Shown here piece by piece: positions 1-5,515 of a stretch of 12,523 bases of DNA. This DNA is from an uncultured Gemmatimonadota bacterium. Its GTDB lineage: Bacteria > Gemmatimonadota > Gemmatimonadetes > Gemmatimonadales > GWC2-71-9. The stretch spans positions 1-12,523 of the forward strand of contig CAMPKP010000105.1 in the NCBI GenBank assembly GCA_946887295.1. The letters run 5' to 3'. Position 1 is the first letter of the stretch, and each line of letters opens with the position of its first letter. Under the pieces are notes generated by a model that ran no database searches, was not told the origin of the DNA, and worked only from the letters and a program-made list of their open reading frames with translations. Position numbers and translations under genes: made by a program.

Positions 1-179
1 ACGACCCATCCCGCCCCCAGCTCGAGGTAGCGCGCCATGGGCCATCCCACCGCCGCCGAGTGCTCGATGGCGACGTCCTGCATCCAGCCGACGTAGGCCA
101 GGTTGCTCACGTGGCCCTGCATGTCGATCGCTCCGGCGGGCACGGCGAATCGCTTGGAGAAGATCGAGGCCCGGGTCAC
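1..179 (-). CDS. Acyl-CoA thioesterase, 4HBT/YbgC hotdog fold (partial, C-terminus outside window)
   Basis: The first 59 residues of a hotdog-fold thioesterase are visible; the rest lies beyond the left edge. Residues 19-32 (D19, G22, H23, N26, Y29) match the D-x-x-G-H-V-x-N-x-x-Y-x-x-W signature of the 4-hydroxybenzoyl-CoA thioesterase/YbgC family, in which this Asp is catalytic. Such enzymes hydrolyse acyl-CoA thioesters in the cytoplasm; the substrate cannot be told from this fragment. The start is GTG at 179, which overlaps the TGA of the upstream DUF202 gene (GTGA, 4 bases), so translation is probably coupled. I see no strong Shine-Dalgarno site of its own. An internal ATG at residue 20 would remove the catalytic Asp and is unlikely to be the start. 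Confidence 0.85.
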   Translation of the reverse strand, partial: MTRASIFSKRFAVPAGAIDMQGHVSNLAYVGWMQDVAIEHSAAVGWPMARYLELGAGWV

Positions 180-544
180 GTCAGCAGGACGACCACGAGC
201 GCCGCGCCGAGGGCGACGAGCGACCATCCCAGGATCAGCGGGAGTATTTCGGCGTGGGGGGATGGCATGTACGAACGGCCCAGGCGGCGGCAGAACTCCC
301 GGTAGCGCTTGCTCCCGGCCGAAATGGCGACGATGCCCATGACCACGAGCGCCGCGCCCAGGAAGTGCGACACCGAGGCCGTTGGCACCGGTGCATCCTC
401 ACCGGCGCGGAGCACCCGGAGCACGAGACCGAATTTCGCTACCACGAAGCCGAACGCCATGATCGTGATGCCGGTGCGGATCCAGGCGAGCAGCGTCCGC
501 TCGGCGGCGAAGTACACCCTCGGGTCGGCCTCGGTGTTCAGCAT
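176..544 (-). CDS. DUF202 (YidH-type) three-helix membrane protein
   Basis: This 122-residue protein carries the DUF202 signature near its N-terminus: Y-F-A-A-E-R-T-L-L-A-W-I-R-T at residues 11-24, running directly into the first membrane helix (about 23-45). Two further helices are at about 60-78 and 100-121. The family (E. coli YidH and the VTC1-like DUF202 domain) is membrane-bound and has no settled biochemical role in bacteria. The start is ATG at 544 with GGAG four bases upstream. The stop overlaps the start of the thioesterase, so the two are probably cotranscribed. The length fits the family. The family call is firm; the function is unknown. Confidence 0.88.
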   Translation of the reverse strand: MLNTEADPRVYFAAERTLLAWIRTGITIMAFGFVVAKFGLVLRVLRAGEDAPVPTASVSHFLGAALVVMGIVAISAGSKRYREFCRRLGRSYMPSPHAEILPLILGWSLVALGAALVVVLLT

Positions 545-587
545 CGGCTCCGCGCTCCGTCGTCAGTCCGCACGGTGGTGAGCATAT

Positions 588-614
588 GGCTCCGACCATA
601 CTCAGGTCGGAGCC
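588..614 (-). terminator. Hairpin between the glycolipid-binding gene and DUF202
   Basis: A perfect 10-bp inverted repeat (GGCTCCGACC, 7-base loop, GGTCGGAGCC) lies just past the stop of the glycolipid-binding gene at 632, as read leftwards. There is no T-run after it on either strand, so it is at best a weak or factor-assisted terminator, or a 3'-end stabiliser. Confidence 0.5.
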
Positions 615-631
615 CGCGCGGAAGGTGTCCG

Positions 632-1192
632 CTAGCAGCCGGCTTCGCACTCCCACAGCGGCGGATAGGCCAGCACGAGGCCGGCGGCGCCGACCTCCAG
701 GTCGGTCGCGAAGCCGCCGTCCGAGGATTCGTAGTGGTAGGTCGACTCGCCGGTGCGCACGTACGTCTGAATCAGCGGCTCCAGGCTCAGCGCCGGGAAC
801 GTGAGCCACGCGGCTCTGACCTCGGCCCGCTCTCCCGGGTTCAGTGACAGACGGCGAATCGGAATCGTGTTGGTGGAAGGACTGAAGGCGAGGTCGAGAT
901 CCACGCAGCCCGCGACCGACGGCGCCTGCCGGCCGTTGACGATCCAGCGCCGCGCGGTGTCGGTGTACAGCTCCGCCCTGACCTGCTGGCGGCCGATCCA
1001 CCCGGTGACTTTGGCGTGAAGGGTCCGCCACCCGGCGTCGCACACCACCTGGTACTCCAGGCGGCAGGGTCCCGCCTCATCGGCAAACACCGCGGTGCCA
1101 CCCAGCTGCCAGAACGGGGCGTGATACACCAGTCGTGCGGCCTCGTGACCAGGCCGGTCCAGCCTGCGCCAGAGGACAGTATCGGCATGCAG
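632..1192 (-). CDS. Putative glycolipid-binding protein (PF06475-like), non-canonical start
   Basis: The frame encodes about 186 residues resembling the putative glycolipid-binding family (PF06475, DUF1089). Family-like features include W-R-R-L-D-R-P-G-H-E near the N-terminus, G-C-V-D-L-D-L followed by P-S-T-N-T-I-P-I-R-R-L in the middle, and Y-P-P-L-W-E at the C-terminus. The frame is open back to a TGA at 1265-1267. The only conventional start is GTG at 1129, which would cut off the W-R-R-L-D-R-P-G-H-E block. I therefore place the start at CTG 1192, giving the usual family length. Alternatively, an ATG at 1189 lies in another frame, and a single inserted base would join it to this one. Family members are presumed cytoplasmic lipid binders; the role is not proven. 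The family is fairly sure, the exact start is not. Confidence 0.75.
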   Translation of the reverse strand: MHADTVLWRRLDRPGHEAARLVYHAPFWQLGGTAVFADEAGPCRLEYQVVCDAGWRTLHAKVTGWIGRQQVRAELYTDTARRWIVNGRQAPSVAGCVDLDLAFSPSTNTIPIRRLSLNPGERAEVRAAWLTFPALSLEPLIQTYVRTGESTYHYESSDGGFATDLEVGAAGLVLAYPPLWECEAGC

Positions 1193-1424
1193 GGAGACGC
1201 CCCCGAGCCATGTGTCCGACCCGAACTTCCTACCACAGGGAAGATGGGCGAGCGCCTCCCACGATCAAGCTTGGGCAGGAAGCGGCCGGTCTGGCCTGGG
1301 GTATGCAGGAGCTTCCCGGAACATGGAATTCGGCTCCGATTGGCCACGCGGATGCAGCAGTTTGCATTCCTGAGGCCCGTCGTGCCACCCTCGAGCCTCT
1401 CATGCGAACGCCCGGATGGATCCG
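1193..1424. other. Divergent intergenic region without recognisable gene
   Basis: These 232 bases separate the minus-strand glycolipid-binding gene from the plus-strand small membrane protein and must hold promoters for both if they are transcribed separately. I could not find a -35/-10 pair with good spacing on either strand, nor a strong inverted repeat. Confidence 0.5.
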
Positions 1425-1661
1425 ATGACCGCGCAGTTGCTGGAAGTCTGCTGGGCCGCAGCCGTCACTCTCGCACTCTACGCCTTCTACTGCCATTGGG
1501 AGGCGAGTCGAGCCGACCTGGCCTCGAGCTTCCGTCACTTCGTGCCCGGACTGCCGGGATCGCCGCAGGCGGGGCCGGGAGCGATGTATCGCACGCGGGC
1601 ACGATGGGCGGGGATGGCCGCGCTGCTGTTGGCTCTGGGGTGTCTGGCGTCGGTGATCTGA
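1425..1661 (+). CDS. Small two-helix membrane protein, function unknown
   Basis: This frame encodes 78 residues with two clear hydrophobic segments, at about 5-23 (L-L-E-V-C-W-A-A-A-V-T-L-A-L-Y-A-F-Y) and about 61-78, reaching the C-terminus. A polar, Pro/Gly-rich linker joins them. I do not recognise a family. The start chosen is ATG at 1425, which has GGATGGA about five bases upstream. An in-frame ATG at 1416 would add three residues but has no obvious ribosome binding site. The gene stands alone on the plus strand between the glycolipid-binding gene and rpsU. No antisense frame here is more convincing. It could be a lineage-specific small membrane protein; the two well-formed helices are the main support. 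Confidence 0.55.
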   Translation: MTAQLLEVCWAAAVTLALYAFYCHWEASRADLASSFRHFVPGLPGSPQAGPGAMYRTRARWAGMAALLLALGCLASVI

Positions 1662-1754
1662 CCGGGCTCGAGAACCGCGCCAGCTCCCGTGACGGGCTCC
1701 TGATCTCGGCCCGGTGGGCGGCCATCCCGGCGGTGCCGGGCACCTCCCGCGACG

Positions 1755-1783
1755 TTGCCGTCCGGCGGCCAGCAGGCTAAGCT
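1755..1783 (+). promoter_or_regulatory. Possible sigma70-like promoter for rpsU
   Basis: TTGCCG (1755-1760) and TAAGCT (1778-1783) are separated by 17 bases. They match the consensus at 4 of 6 and 3 of 6 positions. Transcription would start near 1790, just before two leader hairpins. The match is weak. Confidence 0.25.
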
Positions 1784-1794
1784 TGGCATGCATC

Positions 1795-1813
1795 GCCCTC
1801 GGGTCACGAGGGC
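1795..1813 (+). other. Leader hairpin 1 upstream of rpsU
   Basis: GCCCTCG and CGAGGGC form a perfect 7-bp stem around a 5-base loop. It lies about 80 bases before the rpsU start and would be close to the 5' end of the transcript if the weak promoter at 1755-1783 is used. Confidence 0.4.
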
Positions 1814-1828
1814 ATTCCGAGGAGGCCT

Positions 1829-1861
1829 GGGGGCCCGGGACATGTGCCGGACCCCCTTTTT
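1829..1861 (+). terminator. Intrinsic terminator-like hairpin in the rpsU leader
   Basis: GGGGGCCCGG (1829-1838) pairs with CCGGACCCCC (1847-1856), with one C-A mismatch and an 8-base loop. TTTTT follows at 1857-1861. This is the form of a Rho-independent terminator on the plus strand. It sits 34 bases before the rpsU start and about 165 bases after the small membrane protein stop. It may end the upstream transcript, or act as an attenuator for rpsU. Confidence 0.6.
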
Positions 1862-1895
1862 GATGCCTTCCGGATCAACTCAGCGGGAGGGCAGC

Positions 1896-2084
1896 GTGAT
1901 AGAAGTTCGGCTCGACGAGAGCGATCGCCTGGAGCACGCCCTCAAACTCTTCAAGCGCAAGGTGCAGAAGGCGGGATTGCTCAAGGAGCTCCGCCAGCGC
2001 CGGCACTACGTCAAGCCCAGCGCGGCACGGCAGCTCAAGGCCGCGGCGGCGAGGCGGCGGCGGCGGCGGGCCCGGGAGAGCTAA
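1896..2084 (+). CDS. rpsU: Small ribosomal subunit protein bS21
   Basis: This 62-residue basic protein matches bS21, a component of the small ribosomal subunit platform that contacts the mRNA near the 16S 3' end during initiation. Family marks include E-S-D-R-L-E-H-A-L-K-L-F-K-R-K-V near the N-terminus, the block K-E-L-R-Q-R-R-H-Y-V-K-P-S, and an Arg-rich tail (six consecutive Arg near residues 53-58). The start is GTG at 1896, preceded by GGGAGGG at 1885-1891. A longer in-frame reading from about 1755 exists, but its N-terminus has no bS21 character and would run through the leader hairpins. The gene stands alone, with a terminator-like leader hairpin upstream and a 14-bp terminator downstream, so it is likely regulated as a single unit. 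Confidence 0.93.
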   Translation: MIEVRLDESDRLEHALKLFKRKVQKAGLLKELRQRRHYVKPSAARQLKAAAARRRRRRARES

Positions 2085-2113
2085 TACCCGCGACACCCCG
2101 TGCAGAATCATCG

Positions 2114-2147
2114 ACGCGGCCCGCTTCCAGTCTGAAGCGGGCCGCGT
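2114..2147. terminator. Strong hairpin terminator between rpsU and the YaiI/YqxD gene
   Basis: A perfect 14-bp inverted repeat (arms 2114-2127 and 2134-2147, loop CAGTCT) sits between two convergent genes: rpsU ends at 2084 and the YaiI/YqxD gene ends at 2151. Being symmetric, it may serve both directions. No T-run follows on either strand. Confidence 0.75.
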
Positions 2148-2150
2148 GCG

Positions 2151-2609
2151 TCAGGGTGACCGCGTGAGCCTCGCCAGCACCCGGTCCAGTGCCGCGGCGA
2201 ATGCCTGCCTGGCCCGGGCGTCGAAGGGAGGCGGGCCCCCGGTCACCATGCCCGCCCCGCGCAGGGATTCCATGAAATCCCGGATCGACAGGCGCTCGCC
2301 GATGCTTTCCGCGGTGTGCTCCTCGCCTCGGGGATCCAGCACCGTGATGTCGTTTGGCACCAGCAGCGCGGCGAGGGGCACGTCCTGGGTCACCACCAGG
2401 TCCCCGGCGCGGGCGTGCTCGACGATGTGCCGGTCGGCGACGTCCGCGCCCCCATCCACCCAGACCGCGGTGACGAGGGGGTTTCCCGGAGGCGTCTGCA
2501 GGCGGCGGTTGGCCACCAGCGTCGTCTCGACGCCGAGACGCCTGGCCGCCCGGAACACGATCTCCTTCACCTCCCGTGGCGTCGCATCCGCGTCGATCCA
2601 CATCCTCAT
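2151..2609 (-). CDS. YaiI/YqxD family protein (UPF0178, DUF188)
   Basis: The product is 152 residues, the usual length of the YaiI/YqxD family. Marks include W-I-D-A-D-A-T-P followed by V-K-E-I-V-F-R-A-A at the N-terminus, the central A-D-R-H-I-V-E-H-A-R-A-G-D-L-V-V-T-Q-D-V-P-L-A-A, and T-G-G-P-P-P-F near the C-terminus. The acidic residues fit a PIN/NYN-like nuclease fold, but the family's biochemical role is not established. ATG at 2609 is chosen (GGAGGGAGG about 11 bases upstream); ATG at 2603 is an alternative. A longer in-frame extension runs into the neighbouring SnoaL-like gene and has no family character. It is the last gene of a minus-strand run and ends just before a strong hairpin. 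Confidence 0.9.
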   Translation of the reverse strand: MRMWIDADATPREVKEIVFRAARRLGVETTLVANRRLQTPPGNPLVTAVWVDGGADVADRHIVEHARAGDLVVTQDVPLAALLVPNDITVLDPRGEEHTAESIGERLSIRDFMESLRGAGMVTGGPPPFDARARQAFAAALDRVLARLTRSP

Positions 2610-2643
2610 GCCCGCCCCGCCTCCCTCCGAAGCCACGGCCCTC

Positions 2644-3021
2644 TCAGGCGGCCACCGGGTCGGCGCCGAGCGCGTAGTGCGCGAGCACGCGGCGGACTGC
2701 GCCATTCTCGTCGAACTCCATGCATTCGGCGGCGATCAGGCCCTGGACGCTCTGATAGTGGAGCACGAGGCTGTTGAGCCCGGCGTACGCGCGGAAGAGG
2801 ACGAACCGCAGATCCGGATACCGCTCCAGGGCCGACCCCCAGTACGCGCGCAGCGCCTGCTTGCCCCGCACCGAGGCCTGCCCCGGCTCCAGCACCGTCT
2901 CGACCAGGGGTGACGTGACCTCGACGTCCTCGGAATAGTGGCTGAGGATGCGGTCCAGGTCGTGACTGTTCCACGACTCCACCCACTCGAGCGCGAAGCG
3001 CTGGGCGTCGGCTTCCGTCAT
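2644..3021 (-). CDS. SnoaL-like / NTF2-like domain protein
   Basis: This 125-residue protein has the layout of a SnoaL-like (NTF2-like) alpha+beta cone. It opens with a helix (residues 5-20, F-A-L-E-W-V-E-S-W-N-S-H-D), then L-D-R-I-L-S-H-Y-S-E-D-V-E-V-T-S-P, then G-K-Q-A-L-R-A-Y-W-G-S-A-L-E-R-Y-P-D-L-R-F, and finishes with beta strands ending R-R-V-L-A-H-Y-A. Members are small cytoplasmic isomerases, hydrolases or ligand binders, and the substrate cannot be predicted here. The start is ATG at 3021 with GGGAGA seven bases upstream. It lies 34 bases before the YaiI/YqxD gene and 70 bases after a DinB gene, probably in one operon. Confidence 0.88.
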   Translation of the reverse strand: MTEADAQRFALEWVESWNSHDLDRILSHYSEDVEVTSPLVETVLEPGQASVRGKQALRAYWGSALERYPDLRFVLFRAYAGLNSLVLHYQSVQGLIAAECMEFDENGAVRRVLAHYALGADPVAA

Positions 3022-3091
3022 AGGGCGATCTCCCGTGACCCGTGTCGGATGGCTCCGGCGTCCAGGGCTCCAGCGGCCCGGCGGCGCGGGG

Positions 3092-3580
3092 TCACCGATC
3101 CTGCCACAGCCGCTTCAGCAGCTGGATCTGGCCGGTGTGATAGGCATCGTGCATCGCGATGCCGACCAGGAGCTCGCCATAGGTCCATCGCCGGGAGCCG
3201 GGCGGATGGCGGGACAGCAGCGCCGGCCTCACCGCGGAGGCGGCCTCGACCAGACGCTGGTGCTCCACCCGAAGCAGGGCCACGTCCGCCGCCCAGCTCC
3301 GATCGTCAGGCCGCTCGGGCAGCGCGGGCCAGTTCGAGGGCCGCCGGGGGAACGCGCCGCGCTCGCTTCCCTCCAGCAGCCGCCGCACCGCGTACTTCCA
3401 GTACGTGATGTGCAGCGCGAGCGTCCAGAGGTTCTTGCGTCGCGGCGACGGTTTCCAGCGCGCCTGCTCCGCCGTGACGCCCCTGAGCGCTCCGACCGGT
3501 GTGGGCCCTCCGTGCCACCCCTGGCGTCCCGGCCTGGGTTGAATCGCCTCGGTGAGCAGTGCGATCGTCGCGCTGGTCAT
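3092..3580 (-). CDS. DinB-family (DinB_2) putative metal-dependent protein
   Basis: This 162-residue protein shows the DinB/YfiT four-helix-bundle pattern. The likely metal triad is visible: H57 in L-A-L-H-I-T-Y-W-K-Y, and H144 and H148 in I-A-M-H-D-A-Y-H-T-G-Q-I-Q-L-L-K-R. The last block is a typical DinB C-terminal signature. Family members include thiol-dependent S-transferases using bacillithiol or mycothiol, and damage-inducible proteins of unknown role; the exact reaction here is unknown. The start is ATG at 3580 with GGGAGGGA just upstream. It overlaps the TGA of the upstream unknown gene (ATGA), so translation is coupled. A TTG at 3592 is a poorer start. Confidence 0.88.
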   Translation of the reverse strand: MTSATIALLTEAIQPRPGRQGWHGGPTPVGALRGVTAEQARWKPSPRRKNLWTLALHITYWKYAVRRLLEGSERGAFPRRPSNWPALPERPDDRSWAADVALLRVEHQRLVEAASAVRPALLSRHPPGSRRWTYGELLVGIAMHDAYHTGQIQLLKRLWQDR

Positions 3581-3903
3581 TCTCCCTCCCAAGACGTCGT
3601 GTCGGACTCGAGAGACGGAAGCTCGCGGAGATCCCCGCTCCGCCAGAGCCCGAGGCTCCAGTCGGCGAACATCCCGTCACCCTCGGTACAACCCTCGTTC
3701 AGAATACGCATCGGGGCCGGAAGGTGAAACGGCCCCTGCTGGAGGTCGAGCACCCGCCAATCCCCGGTGAGGATGTCCTCGCTAATGCAGCGCCTCAGGA
3801 CCGCGAGCGGGGCGCCGCGACGGAGGAGTCGGACTTCGACGGTAACGGGACCGCCAAGAGACGGCACCCGGCTGGGAAGAACCGCGTGATATATTCCCGC
3901 CAT
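3577..3903 (-). CDS. Unrecognised 108-residue protein, first gene of the DinB operon
   Basis: I do not recognise a family. The frame gives 108 residues with a beta-rich-looking middle (T-V-E-V-R-L-L-R-R, G-D-W-R-V-L-D-L) and a Trp/Gly-containing acidic C-terminus (A-D-W-S-L-G-L-W-R-S-G-D-L ... W-E-G-E). There is no signal peptide or membrane segment. Support comes from context: its TGA overlaps the ATG of the DinB gene (ATGA), and the chosen ATG at 3903 has AGGAAG about seven bases upstream. That ATG overlaps the divergent DUF983 start on the other strand. The frame can be extended to 4038, but the extension lies antisense to the DUF983 zinc-ribbon region and is basic and low in family character. 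An internal ATG at 3711 has no ribosome binding site. Confidence 0.55.
   Translation of the reverse strand: MAGIYHAVLPSRVPSLGGPVTVEVRLLRRGAPLAVLRRCISEDILTGDWRVLDLQQGPFHLPAPMRILNEGCTEGDGMFADWSLGLWRSGDLRELPSLESDTTSWEGE
3887..3895 (+). promoter_or_regulatory. Extended -10 element for a leaderless DUF983 transcript
   Basis: TGATATATT contains TGn plus TATATT (5 of 6 to TATAAT). It ends six bases before the A of the DUF983 ATG at 3902, which would make the start codon the +1. No -35 match and no Shine-Dalgarno site are present in front of the ATG. It lies inside the 5' end of the opposite-strand gene. Confidence 0.45.
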
Positions 3904-4312
3904 GTGGCGCTTCCTGCACAGGGTGGTCCTGCTGTTCTGGCGAGCGGTGCGGCTGCGTTGTCCCAACTGCGGAGGCGGGCCGATCTTCGAGTCCTGGCTC
4001 CGCATGCGGCGCTGCTGCCCACGCTGCGGATTGCCCATGGAGCGCGGTGAGCAAGGCTACCAGGTCGGCTCCTACATGTTCAACATCGTGGCCGCGGAGC
4101 TGATCTTCGCCGCCATCTTCATTGGCGTGCTGCTCGCCACCTGGCCGGATCCGCCATGGGACGCGTTGCTCTATGGCGGCGCAGCCCTCATGCTCATCGT
4201 TCCGTTCGTCTTCTTTCCCTTTTCCAAGACCCTGTTCCTGGCCTTCGACCTCCTCTTCCGGCCCGCCACCGCCGAGGAGCTGGTCCCGGGGGAGGCTCGG
4301 AGCGAGTGCTAG
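3902..4312 (+). CDS. DUF983 zinc-ribbon membrane protein
   Basis: This 136-residue protein has an N-terminal zinc ribbon formed by C20-x2-C23 (R-C-P-N-C-G) and C39-x2-C42 (C-P-R-C-G-L-P). G-Y-Q-V-G-S-Y-M-F-N at 52-61 leads into two membrane helices, at about 61-80 and 87-107. This layout is typical of DUF983, a family of inner-membrane proteins of unknown function found in many Gram-negative bacteria. The start is ATG at 3902. There is no purine-rich ribosome binding site, but an extended -10 box six bases upstream suggests leaderless mRNA. It is the only plus-strand gene in this part of the window and converges, 13 bases apart, with the receiver-domain gene. Confidence 0.92.
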   Translation: MWRFLHRVVLLFWRAVRLRCPNCGGGPIFESWLRMRRCCPRCGLPMERGEQGYQVGSYMFNIVAAELIFAAIFIGVLLATWPDPPWDALLYGGAALMLIVPFVFFPFSKTLFLAFDLLFRPATAEELVPGEARSEC

Positions 4313-4325
4313 GCACGCATGCTCC

Positions 4326-4751
4326 TCAGGCGGGCCGCGAGCGGAGGCAGCGACGCACCTCCGCCACCAGCGCGTCGGAGGAGAAGGGCTTGCTCAGCAC
4401 CCCGCACGGGCTCGAGATGTCGTGCTCGGCCAGCTGAGCGGTGCCATAGCCGGACATGAGGATGACCGGAAGCTCCGGCCGAAGCATGGAGAGCGACTGG
4501 AGCAGCTGCACCCCGTTCAGCCTGGGCATCACGATGTCCGAGAGCACGACGCCGAAGTCAACCACGCCTCCGCGCACCAGCTCGAGCGCCTCGGCGCCAT
4601 CGGCGGCTTCGTGGACACCGAAGCCCTCGTCCTCGAGCGCCCTCGTGGCGAAGCGCCTGACGCCTGGCTCATCGTCCACCACGAGCACGTACGAGCCGTT
4701 GTGGCGAGCGCCTGCAGGGGGCGCGGGTACTGCCTCTTCGGGTGCGATCAC
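4326..4751 (-). CDS. Stand-alone response-regulator receiver domain
   Basis: The 141-residue product is a single CheY-like receiver with no output domain. All conserved residues are present: acidic pair D26/D27 (L-V-V-D-D-E), phospho-acceptor D72 (V-V-L-S-D-I-V-M-P), switch residue S100 (I-L-M-S-G-Y-G) and K121-P122. It resembles the single receivers fused to or paired with hybrid PAS histidine kinases, whose signature is I-V-M-P-x-L-N-G. No kinase lies in this window. The start is GTG at 4751, 11 bases after the upstream methyltransferase gene, with a weak AGGA further upstream. A longer in-frame reading to 5342 is antisense-quality sequence over the methyltransferase gene. It is the last gene of a long minus-strand run. 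Confidence 0.9.
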   Translation of the reverse strand: MIAPEEAVPAPPAGARHNGSYVLVVDDEPGVRRFATRALEDEGFGVHEAADGAEALELVRGGVVDFGVVLSDIVMPRLNGVQLLQSLSMLRPELPVILMSGYGTAQLAEHDISSPCGVLSKPFSSDALVAEVRRCLRSRPA

Positions 4752-4762
4752 GTTCGAAGATC

Positions 4763-5503
4763 CTACCGGCCTTCGACGTGCAGCAGCCGGGTTCGGTGCT
4801 TCAGCGTGCGAACGGCGAGGCAGAGCACCAGCGTCACCGCCAGGGCGGTTCCCCACACCGGGTCCAGAACCAGGCGGCCGGTATATGCGAAATCGGTCGC
4901 GACCTCCAGCGCGGTCAGGGACGCGATGAGAGACAGCAGGGTGGAATACTCGCGGCGGAGGACCGTGAGCAGCGAGAAGCGGAACGCCGAGCGGCGCCAG
5001 CGGGCGGGCCGCGGAATGAACGCGGGCGTGGTCGCCGCCCACGCGAGATACGGCGGGCCGAACCTGCGGCGGAGAAACTCTTCCTCGGCGAACATGATGC
5101 GCTCGTAGTACAGCCAGAAGACGAGGCTCACGACGACCGGCGCCCACCAGGACCGGGGATACAGGGCCACGCCGAGCCACATGAGATAGTTGCCGAAATA
5201 CAATGGATGGCGAACGATGGAATAGAACCCGGTGGTGTTGAGCGACCCGGCCACCTGCCCCGCCGTGTTTCGTCCGGATGTCTCCCTCGGGACGAACCCC
5301 ACCGTCCCCACTCTCACCGCCAGGCCGAGGAGCGCGAGGCACAGGCAGAACATCTCCCAGGCGAGACCCATCCCGCGGTCCCCGGCGAGGTAGGGGGACC
5401 TGTGGGCGGCGACCAGCACCAGCGGGAACAGGAGCAGCGGCAGATAGCCCCGCCGTTGGAAGAGCCAGTTCCCGCTGGCCTCGAACTCCTCACGCAGACC
5501 CAT
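4763..5503 (-). CDS. Isoprenylcysteine carboxyl methyltransferase (ICMT)-like membrane protein
   Basis: This 246-residue protein has about six hydrophobic segments (roughly 20-34, 47-70, 104-115, 120-133, 186-203, 215-231). It carries the ICMT/PEMT methyltransferase core: G-F-Y-S-I-V-R-H-P-L-Y-F-G-N-Y at 92-106, with the SAM-binding R98-H99-P100, and E-R-I-M-F-A-E-E-E-F-L-R-R-R-F-G at 134-149 with its conserved Glu residues. Bacterial members are SAM-dependent methyltransferases of lipids or small molecules in the inner membrane; true CaaX substrates are not expected. The two C-terminal helices after the catalytic core are an extension beyond the shortest family members. The start is ATG at 5503, 12 bases after the ClpP paralogue. 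It is probably cotranscribed with that gene and the downstream receiver domain. Confidence 0.85.
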   Translation of the reverse strand: MGLREEFEASGNWLFQRRGYLPLLLFPLVLVAAHRSPYLAGDRGMGLAWEMFCLCLALLGLAVRVGTVGFVPRETSGRNTAGQVAGSLNTTGFYSIVRHPLYFGNYLMWLGVALYPRSWWAPVVVSLVFWLYYERIMFAEEEFLRRRFGPPYLAWAATTPAFIPRPARWRRSAFRFSLLTVLRREYSTLLSLIASLTALEVATDFAYTGRLVLDPVWGTALAVTLVLCLAVRTLKHRTRLLHVEGR

Positions 5504-5515
5504 GGCGACCCGCTC

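Noticed and set aside
254..847. Plus-strand open frame over DUF202 and the glycolipid-binding gene
   Set aside because: It is antisense to two genes with family signatures, and I see no domain in it.
841..1347. Minus-strand open frame starting with an ATG at 1189 in its interior
   Set aside because: Its product has no family character. It matters only because its ATG could belong to the glycolipid-binding gene if a base is missing or added.
1779..1791. AAGCTTGGCATGC resembles a cloning polylinker
   Set aside because: The flanks are ordinary GC-rich genomic sequence and no other vector sequence is present; most likely chance.
4752..5342. N-terminal extension of the receiver-domain frame
   Set aside because: The extension overlaps the ICMT-like gene in another frame and reads as Arg/Pro/Gly-rich shadow sequence; the GTG at 4751 gives a normal single receiver.
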